From: an uncultured Clostridia bacterium
Lineage (GTDB): Bacteria > Bacillota > Clostridia > Oscillospirales > CAG-272
Direction of reading: 5' to 3'
NCBI GenBank assembly: GCA_946404295.1
Contig: CAMJDE010000097.1
Location: 1 to 6,996 of the forward strand
DNA: 6,996 nt
The notes beneath the pieces are model-generated. The model did not search any database. It worked only from the letters and a program-made list of their open reading frames with translations, and was not told the DNA's origin. Positions 1 to 4,864 of this stretch are shown piece after piece (the stretch's first letter is position 1; every line of letters begins with the position of its first letter). A program made the translations under genes and the position numbers.

Positions 1-195
1 TTCCTCGAGGATCCCCTCGAACTGCGTGCGGAAAGGGGCGTTCTGAATGTTATGGATCTTTCTCTGAAACCCGGTCTCGGAAGAGTACGCGACGATGCCG
101 GCGCTCTGCGTGCCGAGGTGAGAATGATAATCGGTCCCGAAGAAAACGTCCGAGAGGACGCTCTTTTTGCCGACGGCTCCGAAAAAACCGCCCAT
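1..195 (-). CDS. PurF-like class II glutamine amidotransferase / amidophosphoribosyltransferase homologue, N-terminal 65 residues (3' end outside window)
   Basis: The visible part begins MGGFFGAVGK and contains FFGTDYHSHLGTQ (residues 19-31) and GFQRKIHNIQNAPFRTQFE (42-60). I recognise this as the start of a PurF-like family in Clostridia and Bacteroidales usually annotated amidophosphoribosyltransferase. True PurF makes 5-phosphoribosylamine from PRPP and glutamine, the first step of purine synthesis, and its Cys2 becomes the N-terminal nucleophile after Met removal. Here residue 2 is Gly, and none of the 65 visible residues is Cys, so normal glutaminase chemistry looks impossible in this part. 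The start is the ATG at 195, three bases after the purC stop (TGA CCG ATG). Only a weak AAGG lies upstream, inside purC, which suggests translational coupling. The operon position supports a purine role. Whether it makes phosphoribosylamine with ammonia, or does something else, cannot be told because the PRPP-binding half lies outside the window. Confidence 0.8.
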   Translation of the reverse strand, partial: MGGFFGAVGKKSVLSDVFFGTDYHSHLGTQSAGIVAYSSETGFQRKIHNIQNAPFRTQFEGILEE

Positions 196-198
196 CGG

Positions 199-885
199 TC
201 AGTTCGCCTTGAAGAAGAGGTCGGAGAGGGTCATCGGATCGATATACTTGCCGTCCTTGTAAACGCGCATATTCCCCGACGCGATCTCGTCGATCAGCAT
301 CACGTTGCCGTCCTTGTCGTAACCGAACTCGAACTTGATATCGTAGAGGACCAGCCCCTTGGCGGCGAGATCGTCCGCGACGATCTTGGTGATCTTCTTG
401 GTCATTTCCTTGATCTCGTCGTACTGTTTGCCGGTCATGACGCCCAGAACCTCGAGCCCGTCGCGGGTGACGAGCGGATCGCCCTTCTCGTCGTTTTTGA
501 AGGTCATTTCGACGTAGGCGGGAAGATCGGCGCCCTCGGCGATATATTCGCCGTAGCGGCGGAAGAAACTGCCGACCGCCTTATAGCGGCAGATGACCTC
601 GAGCCCGTGCCCGAACACCTTGCCCGGCACGACCTCCATCGTGGTGTCGGCGAGGTTCGCCTTGACGAAATGGGTCTTGATACCGGCGGCGTTGATTTTC
701 TCGAAGAAATAGATCGACATCCGGAGATTGACGTCGCCCACGCCCTCGATGGTTAGACCGATCGAGTTCTCGCCGGGATCAAAGACGCCGTCCTTGCCCG
801 TGCAGTCGTCCTTGAACTTGAGGAGGTAGTTGCCGTTGTCGAGTGCGTAGACGTTCTTGGTTTTTCCGGTGTAAACGAGTTTCAT
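199..885 (-). CDS. purC: Phosphoribosylaminoimidazole-succinocarboxamide synthase (SAICAR synthetase), 228 aa
   Basis: This cytoplasmic enzyme joins CAIR and aspartate using ATP to give SAICAR. The protein starts MKLVYTGKTKNVYAL, the family's N-terminal strand and nucleotide-binding loop. It continues with KFKDDCTGKDGVFDPGEN (24-41), the substrate-binding segment VICRYKAVGSFFRRYGE (97-113) and a C-terminal LIDEIASGNMRVY (197-209), where PurC enzymes commonly read DEI(S/A). The length is usual for the family. The IASGNMRVYKDG ending is the variant I associate with Clostridia and Bacteroidales. The ATG at 885 is chosen because AAGGAGAG sits seven bases before it and the family signature begins there; an in-frame TTG at 921 has no ribosome site. 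purE lies 43 bases upstream and the PurF-like gene starts 3 bases downstream, so the three form an operon. Identification is firm. Confidence 0.95.
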   Translation of the reverse strand: MKLVYTGKTKNVYALDNGNYLLKFKDDCTGKDGVFDPGENSIGLTIEGVGDVNLRMSIYFFEKINAAGIKTHFVKANLADTTMEVVPGKVFGHGLEVICRYKAVGSFFRRYGEYIAEGADLPAYVEMTFKNDEKGDPLVTRDGLEVLGVMTGKQYDEIKEMTKKITKIVADDLAAKGLVLYDIKFEFGYDKDGNVMLIDEIASGNMRVYKDGKYIDPMTLSDLFFKAN

Positions 886-892
886 GGTTTTG

Positions 893-900
893 CTCTCCTT
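893..900 (-). promoter_or_regulatory. Ribosome binding site of purC
   Basis: AAGGAGAG on the minus strand ends seven bases before the ATG at 885. It decides the purC start against the in-frame TTG at 921, which would add 12 residues absent from the family. Confidence 0.85.
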
Positions 901-928
901 TATATAAATAACTTTTTTCAAACGGGTA

Positions 929-1417
929 TCAGAGGCGGTCGAGGATCGCGCGGTCCTTTTCGAGCACCGCGGCGGCGTCCTTCACCCGCTTCTCTTTCAG
1001 TTTTGCCGAAAGCGCGGGATCGGAGAGCGCGAGGATCTCGATCGAAAGTAAGGCGGCATTGGCTGCTCCGTCGATCGCTACGGTCGCCACCGGGATCCCG
1101 GAGGGCATCTGTACCGTAGAGAGGAGCGCGTCAATGCCGTCAAGCGTATTCGATTTGCAGGGGATGCCGATCACGGGCAGCGTGGTCTGCGCGGCGAGGG
1201 CGCCGGCAAGGTGCGCCGCCATTCCGGCGGCGGCGATCAGGACGCCGAACCCGTTCGCTTCGGCGTTTTGGGCGAACTCCGCCGCCTGTGCGGGCGTGCG
1301 GTGCGCGGAGTAGACGTGTACCTCGAAGGGCACTTCGAACGCGCGCAGGGTATTGATCGCCTTCGAGACGATCGGGAGGTCGCTGTCGCTTCCCATGACG
1401 ATTCCGACTTTTTTCAT
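929..1417 (-). CDS. purE: N5-carboxyaminoimidazole ribonucleotide mutase, class I PurE, 162 aa
   Basis: Class I PurE moves the carboxylate of N5-CAIR to carbon to give CAIR, the substrate of PurC. All hallmark motifs are present: GSDSD (9-13) binding the phosphate, SAHRTP (37-42) with the catalytic His39, AAAGMAAHLAG (62-72), and PVIGIPCKSNTLDG followed by LLSTVQMPSGIPVATVAI (81-115). The length is typical of the single-domain octameric enzyme. TTG at 1423, ATG at 1420 and ATG at 1417 are all in frame. The last is preferred because AAGGAG at 1425-1430 is then seven bases away instead of four or one. It is the first gene of the operon, behind a promoter and a riboswitch-like leader. No purK is visible, so the N5-CAIR source, if used, is encoded elsewhere. 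Confidence 0.96.
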   Translation of the reverse strand: MKKVGIVMGSDSDLPIVSKAINTLRAFEVPFEVHVYSAHRTPAQAAEFAQNAEANGFGVLIAAAGMAAHLAGALAAQTTLPVIGIPCKSNTLDGIDALLSTVQMPSGIPVATVAIDGAANAALLSIEILALSDPALSAKLKEKRVKDAAAVLEKDRAILDRL

Positions 1418-1424
1418 CATCAAT

Positions 1425-1430
1425 CTCCTT
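1425..1430 (-). promoter_or_regulatory. Ribosome binding site of purE
   Basis: AAGGAG on the minus strand is followed by ATTG and then two consecutive ATG codons. Spacing favours the second ATG (1417) as the start. The site lies directly downstream of the leader's T-rich tract, so any structural switching in the leader would act close to it. Confidence 0.8.
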
Positions 1431-1440
1431 CCTGAAAACG

Positions 1441-1482
1441 AAAAAGGGCGCAGTCAAGTTATCGGAAAACAAAACTGAACCC
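1441..1482 (-). terminator. Possible intrinsic terminator forming the expression platform of the ZTP riboswitch
   Basis: On the minus strand, GGG (1482-1480) can pair with CCC (1448-1446), and TCAGTT (1478-1473) can pair with AAC-TGA (1460-1454, one bulged T). The hairpin is followed at once by TTTTT (1445-1441). The stem is imperfect, with an unpaired CTGCG on the 3' side. The GGG used here belongs to the conserved CUGGG of the aptamer, so the two folds exclude each other. That is what an ON switch acting by antitermination would need. A translational mechanism is an alternative, because TTTTCC (1469-1464) could pair weakly with GGAAGG of the ribosome site. Confidence 0.4.
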
Positions 1483-1557
1483 AGACGGTCGGCGGATATT
1501 GCCCCCCGCTCCATGCAGTAAACTCTGCAAAACCCGTCAGTCACGGGGGACCTCAGA
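1475..1557 (-). promoter_or_regulatory. ZTP (pfl motif) riboswitch in the purE leader
   Basis: The minus-strand leader carries CGTGACTGACGG (1545-1534) and CCGTCTGGG (1488-1480). These match the two conserved blocks of the pfl RNA as I recall it, roughly GUGACUGGCGG and CCGCCUGGGC. The fold also fits. CCCCCG (1549-1544) pairs with CGGGGG (1508-1503). Inside it, TGCAG (1529-1525) pairs with CTGCA (1518-1514). GACGG (1538-1534), inside the first stem, pairs with CCGTC (1488-1484) outside it, giving the expected pseudoknot. The recalled consensus G-C pair is replaced by A-T on both sides here, a compensatory change. The family binds ZTP/ZMP and usually turns on purine or folate genes. The position, between a promoter and purE, is what the family predicts. 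Confidence 0.85.
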
Positions 1558-1567
1558 TTACGTTTTT

Positions 1568-1597
1568 ATTATATCACGGAAGGGGTCGAAAAGTCAA
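1568..1597 (-). promoter_or_regulatory. Sigma-A-type promoter of the purE-purC-purF-like operon
   Basis: On the minus strand, TTGACT (1597-1592) and a perfect TATAAT (1573-1568) are separated by 18 bases. The -10 box is preceded by TGA, giving the extended TGnTATAAT form. Transcription would begin near 1561, just ahead of the riboswitch aptamer. No convincing PurR box was found upstream, so the leader appears to be the main visible control element. Confidence 0.85.
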
Positions 1598-1654
1598 GTT
1601 CGCATAATCGGGAAAAAAGGGGTGGTTTCGGTCGTTTTGTTGCACAATTTCACC

Positions 1655-1677
1655 AAAAAGGAAGAAAGCCCGCTTCC
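1655..1677 (-). terminator. Weak hairpin with T tract upstream of the purE promoter
   Basis: On the minus strand, GGAAG (1677-1673) can pair with CTTCC (1664-1660), followed by TTTTT (1659-1655). The stem is only five pairs. If the hairpin array is transcribed on the minus strand, this would be its natural 3' end, 60 bases before the purE promoter. The rest of 1598-1697 shows no gene or clear signal. Confidence 0.3.
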
Positions 1678-1697
1678 GAAGATTTGGGGAGTATGAC

Positions 1698-1841
1698 GCG
1701 CGCCGACGCGCGCTCGAGATATTGCGCGGGTTGCCGCGCAATTCGATATAACCTCCGCTTCTTGACGCGGAGGTTTCGATATATGATCCCGTCCCGGGAT
1801 CATTCGATATGTCGCGCGGGAACCCTCGATCCCTGCGCGAC
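1698..1841. repeat. Tandem array of five different stem-loops separated by a constant TCGATAT linker
   Basis: Plus-strand order follows. A: GCGCGC/GCGCGC with loop CGAC (1698-1713), then the variant linker TCGAGATAT. B: ATTGCGCGG/CCGCGCAAT with loop GTTG (1721-1742), then TCGATAT (1743-1749). C: AACCTCCGC/GCGGAGGTT with an eight-base loop (1750-1775), then TCGATAT (1776-1782). D: ATGATCCCG/CGGGATCAT with loop TCC (1783-1803), then TCGATAT (1804-1810). E: GTCGCGC/GCGCGAC with inner GGGA/TCCC (1811-1841). Stems B, C and D are perfect nine-pair stems that share no sequence, while the linker is kept exactly and always in the same orientation. Selection on structure plus linker, or copying of a unit followed by compensatory change, would explain this. 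It lies between two minus-strand transcription units and contains no plausible gene. Its function is unknown to me. Confidence 0.85.
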
Positions 1842-1929
1842 GCGAAAGAGACAGTAAGGAAAGCCGCAATATCCTGCGCGACGAGAGGGGAACGCGGGGG
1901 GACGGATGAATTGCGATCGGGGATCACAT

Positions 1930-1969
1930 AAAACGAACCGCGCGCGCAGTTGCCTGCGCGCGCGTCGTT
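1930..1969 (-). terminator. Probable intrinsic terminator ending the secreted-protein unit
   Basis: CGCGCGCGCAG (1939-1949) pairs perfectly with CTGCGCGCGCG (1954-1964), and AACGA (1932-1936) extends the stem against TCGTT (1965-1969) with a two-base bulge. Read on the minus strand the loop is GCAA, a GNRA tetraloop, and the hairpin runs into TTTTATGTG. It lies 11 bases beyond the stop of the 43-codon gene. The T tract is short and partly inside the stem, so efficiency is uncertain. Confidence 0.65.
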
Positions 1970-1979
1970 CGGGTTGCGA

Positions 1980-2111
1980 TCAAAGGTTTGAGAAATCGAA
2001 GGTCGCCCAATTCGGTTCCTCAAGCGTGTCGCCCGAAGAGAGCGTCAGCAGATCGCGGTCGAGCAAGACGACTTTGATCTCTGCCGCTTCGTATGCTTTT
2101 TTCTCGTTCAT
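1980..2111 (-). CDS. Small acidic protein of unknown function, 43 aa, paralogue of its upstream neighbour
   Basis: The ATG at 2111 is preceded by AAAGGAAA at a good distance, and the frame ends in TGA at 1980. The product starts MNEKKAYEAAEIKVVLLDRD, continues LLTLSSGDTLEEPNW, and ends TFDFSNL. It has no signal peptide, membrane segment or Cys. Residues 1-25 align without gaps to the 39-residue protein encoded just upstream, with 13 identities including KK, E8, AE, LD, DLL and S25. The pattern (basic start, Y/FExxEIK, LDxDLLxxSSG, acidic-aromatic tail) resembles very short uncharacterised proteins common in Clostridia genomes. It is the last gene before a terminator, 24 bases after its paralogue. 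The pairing of two homologous short frames, each with a ribosome site, is strong evidence that both are real. Function is unknown. Confidence 0.75.
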   Translation of the reverse strand: MNEKKAYEAAEIKVVLLDRDLLTLSSGDTLEEPNWATFDFSNL

Positions 2112-2135
2112 ATCGAGTTTCCTTTCATCTGTGAA

Positions 2136-2255
2136 TTAGAAGAAGTGCAGGTCGCCGAAGCCCTTTTCTTCGTCCTCGCCCGACGCGATCAGAAGATCGG
2201 GGTCAAGCGGAAGAATTTTCAGTTCGGCGGGTTCAAACGGTTTTTTCGTTTGCAA
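2136..2255 (-). CDS. Small acidic protein of unknown function, 39 aa, TTG start
   Basis: The start is the TTG at 2255, seven bases after AAGGAG (2268-2263), a ribosome site that overlaps the TAA stop of the 810-residue protein; the two genes are therefore likely coupled. The product starts MQTKKPFEPAELKILPLDPD, continues LLIASGEDEEKG, and ends FGDLHFF. The frame stays open far upstream, but that stretch is an out-of-frame reading of the large gene; the ribosome site and the homology to the downstream 43-residue protein fix the start. No export signal is present. A cytoplasmic partner, a regulatory peptide or a modified-peptide precursor are all conceivable. The lack of Cys and the few Ser/Thr near its C-terminus speak against a lanthipeptide core. 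Function is unknown. Confidence 0.75.
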   Translation of the reverse strand: MQTKKPFEPAELKILPLDPDLLIASGEDEEKGFGDLHFF

Positions 2256-2262
2256 AGCAGGT

Positions 2263-2268
2263 CTCCTT
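2263..2268 (-). promoter_or_regulatory. Ribosome binding site overlapping the stop of the 810-aa gene
   Basis: The TAA stop of the large gene is part of TAAGGAG. Its AAGGAG lies seven bases before TTG 2255 and is what identifies the 39-codon gene and its non-ATG start. The overlap implies that ribosomes finishing the large protein could reinitiate here. Confidence 0.75.
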
Positions 2269-4699
2269 ACTTCGCTTTGAAATAGACGGCGCCGTTGACT
2301 TGAACGTCGGTTCCCGGGATCACGTAATTCACGGCTGCGGGAGACGCGACGGGCTCGATCTCGGTCGAGGGATCGAAGTCGGTATCGACGATGCGCCACC
2401 GAGCGTCGCCGAAGATCGCGTACGCGGGATCGCCGGAGGAACCGAATCTGTCGAAACGGCATCTGACGTCGGGGTTCGTGTCGGAGTAGGTCAGTTTGGA
2501 GTTGCTGCTGGTCGCCGTGAAGAGCGAAAGCCCGTTGGCTACCATATAGGACGATTCGGTTTTGATGTCGCTCTTGATCTTCCAAACTTTTACGCCGTCG
2601 ACGTAGAGCGCAGACCATCCGACGTAATTGACGGTCGCGTCGGAGCCGGTCGCCTCCAAATGAACGAGAACGCCGATCCGGTGCCAGCCGTAGGCGCCAA
2701 TCGAGGGCGAGGAGGACTCGGTAATCGGTTTAGCGTTTCCTGCCAATCCACCGAACCCGTTGTCGTACACGCCCAAAACGACATCGAGATCATTGTACGT
2801 TGTTTCATCCCCGGAGGAGAAGTCGAAATGATTGGCGTACGGGCAATACGGCGACATACCGGGGTTCGAGTAGAGGACGAAAAACTCTTTGTATTTTCCA
2901 CTCTTATAGAACGAGATGACCTTCATCTCCGATTTCTCGGTCGCGTCGTCCCAGTTCTGGAGCGTCGAGTTCCACAGGAGAGAGTACTCGAAATAGAGAT
3001 TTCTCGCATCCTTATATGAACCGGACGGGTAGAAGTGTTCGGAACCTCGAATGGATGCAAGCGACTTGGAAAGACCGCAGCCGGCGGGATCCGCCACGCC
3101 AATCTCCGACTCATAAACGGTCGGGACGAACGCGACCGAGGTGCCGGTCTCTTTCTCCGCGCCGCAAAGTTTGCAATGCTCGGCTTTCTTCCCCGCTTCC
3201 AGAACGGTCGCCTCACGCGTCAGGACCTCGATGCCGTCCCAGACGTGTTCGTGTTCAGCCATAAACCAGACCTTTGCGGGAACGACGGTGTCGTTTCCGA
3301 GAACGTAGTTCGACTCGACAGGATCAGATACCGGAACGACGCCGGTCTCAAAGTCGCCGGGCTTGATCGCGGAGAGAGTCGGGGTTCCGTAAACCATGTA
3401 CGTCGATTTTGTAGAGTTCTTTATTCCATTTGCCCAAAAACCAAAAACCAGTTTTGACTGAACGTCTTCGTAAGACAAACCGCCCCCGGATTTGTTCGCC
3501 GTGAAGAGCAGGGTACCTTTCTCTTCCATTGCAGTCATATCAAGGTCGATTTTCCATCTCTGAACTCCATCAATATACAGATAAGAAACTCCGGAGTAAA
3601 CGACACCATCGCCGGACGGACGCGCTTCCTGATGAATGCGGACACCGATACGGTGCCAGCCCCAATCCTTCGTATCGGGGGAATCGTTCAGGTTCGCGTA
3701 ACGATCAAAGAGTTTGCCGCGGGTCTCCGCCGCTGCCGGTCCCTCGAGAACGCTGTTACCGGTTCCAAAGTCGAAGCCGCCGGCGTAGGTGTTCCAACAG
3801 GAGGAGTTGTCTTTTGCCGTAAAATAGAAGAGCACATTGTACTTGTCATTATTGTTGTTATAAAGGCATAGGTACATCTCGTCAGGTTTAGAGTTCTTCA
3901 TAGTATCATTATAGAGCAAATCAATCTCATAGTATAGATCTCTGCCCTCGTAGTTGTTCTCTGCCGCCGGATACAGTTTTTGAGAGCCATTATTATTGAG
4001 CATCGACAAAATATTCGGGCACTCATCAAATACATCACTTCTTCCCGACTTGCAGTTCTTTTCTTTCGGGGCCGGGGCGACCGCCGCGCGGACGTCGAGT
4101 TCGGTAATGTTGTTCAGCCCGCAGGCGGCGCAATCGCCGCAGCGGGTACCGGGATTCAGCAGGGTCGCGTCACCGGTCGGGTTCTTGATCTCGTGGACAT
4201 GTCCGAGCGCTTCGCAGACGTTCAGGCGCTTGGTTTCGCCGTAACGGACGCCGGAACCGTCCTCAACGTAGGGACGGATGTAGAGATAGTCGGCGAAATT
4301 GGCGTGCGGGATATCGGAAAGCTGGACGGCGACCCAGAAACGCCCGTTCGGCGCCTTGATCTCCTCGCCGTTCGCGGTGACCGATCTGTACACGGTCGTC
4401 GATTCGGTGAAGTTGCCAGATTGCTTCGTGCCGGTCTTCACGGGATCGTCGCTCGTCGAGAAGACGAAACCGACGGCGTCGTAGCCGAGCTTTCCAATCG
4501 AGAACAGGAAACGAAGATCGGTCTCGTCGTCGTTCTTGACGTCGGCACCGGTCAGCGTCTGGTACGCGAAGTCCTCGATCTCACCGCCGTTTGCGGGAGT
4601 ACCGTCCGCCGACGCGACGATCGGCAGAATGATCGCCACGCTGACGATCAGCAGAGCGAGGAGCAGAAGGAGCGTTACGCTCCGGCGTCTGAATTGCAT
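2267..4699 (-). CDS. Secreted modular protein: N-terminal beta domain plus two LamG-like modules, 810 aa
   Basis: The ATG at 4699 follows AAGGAGAG by seven bases. Residues 1-31 form a signal peptide (MQFRRR, a hydrophobic core, then ASA before Asp32). Residues 42-162 are a beta-rich domain (DETDLRFLFSIGKLGYDAVGF ... NFADYLYIRPYVEDG) that I have seen in Clostridia secreted proteins but cannot name. A Cys ribbon follows (H167, H169, C187, C190, C193). Module A (about 205-482) and module B (about 528-810) share L/FYPxxxYxxARxLYxEY/I, GWHRIGVxxHxEA (347-359 and 671-683), LYIDGVxxWKI, and an ending with SPAAVNYV ... VYFKAK. Between them lies a second ribbon (H483-C512). The WHRIG...LYxDG core suggests a concanavalin/LamG-like fold, hence carbohydrate or surface binding, by inference. 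No sortase signal, SLH domain or dockerin is visible, so it may be released. Module A DNA is noticeably AT-richer than the rest. Confidence 0.9.
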   Translation of the reverse strand: MQFRRRSVTLLLLLALLIVSVAIILPIVASADGTPANGGEIEDFAYQTLTGADVKNDDETDLRFLFSIGKLGYDAVGFVFSTSDDPVKTGTKQSGNFTESTTVYRSVTANGEEIKAPNGRFWVAVQLSDIPHANFADYLYIRPYVEDGSGVRYGETKRLNVCEALGHVHEIKNPTGDATLLNPGTRCGDCAACGLNNITELDVRAAVAPAPKEKNCKSGRSDVFDECPNILSMLNNNGSQKLYPAAENNYEGRDLYYEIDLLYNDTMKNSKPDEMYLCLYNNNNDKYNVLFYFTAKDNSSCWNTYAGGFDFGTGNSVLEGPAAAETRGKLFDRYANLNDSPDTKDWGWHRIGVRIHQEARPSGDGVVYSGVSYLYIDGVQRWKIDLDMTAMEEKGTLLFTANKSGGGLSYEDVQSKLVFGFWANGIKNSTKSTYMVYGTPTLSAIKPGDFETGVVPVSDPVESNYVLGNDTVVPAKVWFMAEHEHVWDGIEVLTREATVLEAGKKAEHCKLCGAEKETGTSVAFVPTVYESEIGVADPAGCGLSKSLASIRGSEHFYPSGSYKDARNLYFEYSLLWNSTLQNWDDATEKSEMKVISFYKSGKYKEFFVLYSNPGMSPYCPYANHFDFSSGDETTYNDLDVVLGVYDNGFGGLAGNAKPITESSSPSIGAYGWHRIGVLVHLEATGSDATVNYVGWSALYVDGVKVWKIKSDIKTESSYMVANGLSLFTATSSNSKLTYSDTNPDVRCRFDRFGSSGDPAYAIFGDARWRIVDTDFDPSTEIEPVASPAAVNYVIPGTDVQVNGAVYFKAK

Positions 4700-4737
4700 A
4701 GAAAGTCTCTCCTTGTCAATCGTATTTGCGGTTCTTT

Positions 4738-4786
4738 GAAAAACGGCGTGCCACCCGTGCCCTTGCGGGCGCGGGCGGCGGTTTTC
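4738..4786 (-). terminator. Terminator-like hairpin just upstream of the 810-aa gene
   Basis: CCACCCG (4751-4757) pairs with CGGGCGG (4772-4778), and GCCC (4759-4762) with GGGC (4767-4770). Read on the minus strand the loop is GCAA, and the A-rich and T-rich arms (4781-4786 and 4738-4744) close it, giving the A-stem-TTTTT layout of an intrinsic terminator. It lies only 24 bases before the next ribosome site, leaving no room for a promoter. It may attenuate, or protect the 3' end of the upstream message, while some transcription continues. Confidence 0.55.
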
Positions 4787-4801
4787 GGACGTGAAAGGAA
4801 A

Positions 4802-4852
4802 CCGGGGCTGAGGGAAACGGAGTTAGGAGGAAGCCGTTTGAGTCAGCCCCGG
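4802..4852 (-). terminator. Long two-part stem-loop after the 709-residue gene
   Basis: CCGGGGCTGA (4802-4811) pairs perfectly with TCAGCCCCGG (4843-4852). After a symmetric GGG/GAG internal loop, AAACGG (4815-4820) pairs with CCGTTT (4834-4839). On the minus strand it is followed by TTTCCTTTC, a mixed rather than pure T tract. The 13-base minus-strand loop contains CTTCCTCCT, complementary to a ribosome site. It could be a terminator, an RNA-stability element or a translational control element. Confidence 0.55.
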
Positions 4853-4864
4853 GGGTGCGCGAAA

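Noticed and set aside
52..756. 234-codon plus-strand frame
   Set aside because: It is the antisense shadow of purC and the PurF-like gene, both of which carry clear family motifs.
886..921. TTG at 921 as the purC start
   Set aside because: No ribosome site precedes it, and the family begins at MKLVYTGKTK, behind AAGGAGAG.
1140..1544. 134-codon minus-strand frame overlapping purE and the riboswitch
   Set aside because: It is a shifted frame of purE with an Arg-rich composition typical of a shadow frame.
1424..1560. Leader of purE as a 6S RNA
   Set aside because: It is too short and lacks a long stem with a central bubble; the GTGACTGACGG and CCGTCTGGG blocks with a pseudoknot fit the ZTP riboswitch much better.
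1598..1625. PurR-type operator upstream of the purE promoter
   Set aside because: Only a CGAAC core is present near 1600; there is no paired box, so it is not distinguishable from chance.
1698..1841. Hairpin array as a CRISPR array
   Set aside because: The constant element is only seven bases and the variable elements are themselves inverted repeats of 16-31 bases, which spacers are not; no cas gene is visible.
1574..2023. 149-codon minus-strand frame across the hairpin array
   Set aside because: It has no ribosome site, reads through the inverted repeats and the terminator, and its composition follows the GC-rich hairpins rather than any protein pattern.
2300..3019. 239-codon plus-strand frame
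   Set aside because: Antisense to the 810-residue protein; long only because of GC-rich codons, with no family pattern or ribosome site support.
4691..4719. TTGACA at 4719-4714 as a -35 box for the 810-residue gene
   Set aside because: It overlaps the ribosome site, and a matching -10 box would fall inside the coding sequence.
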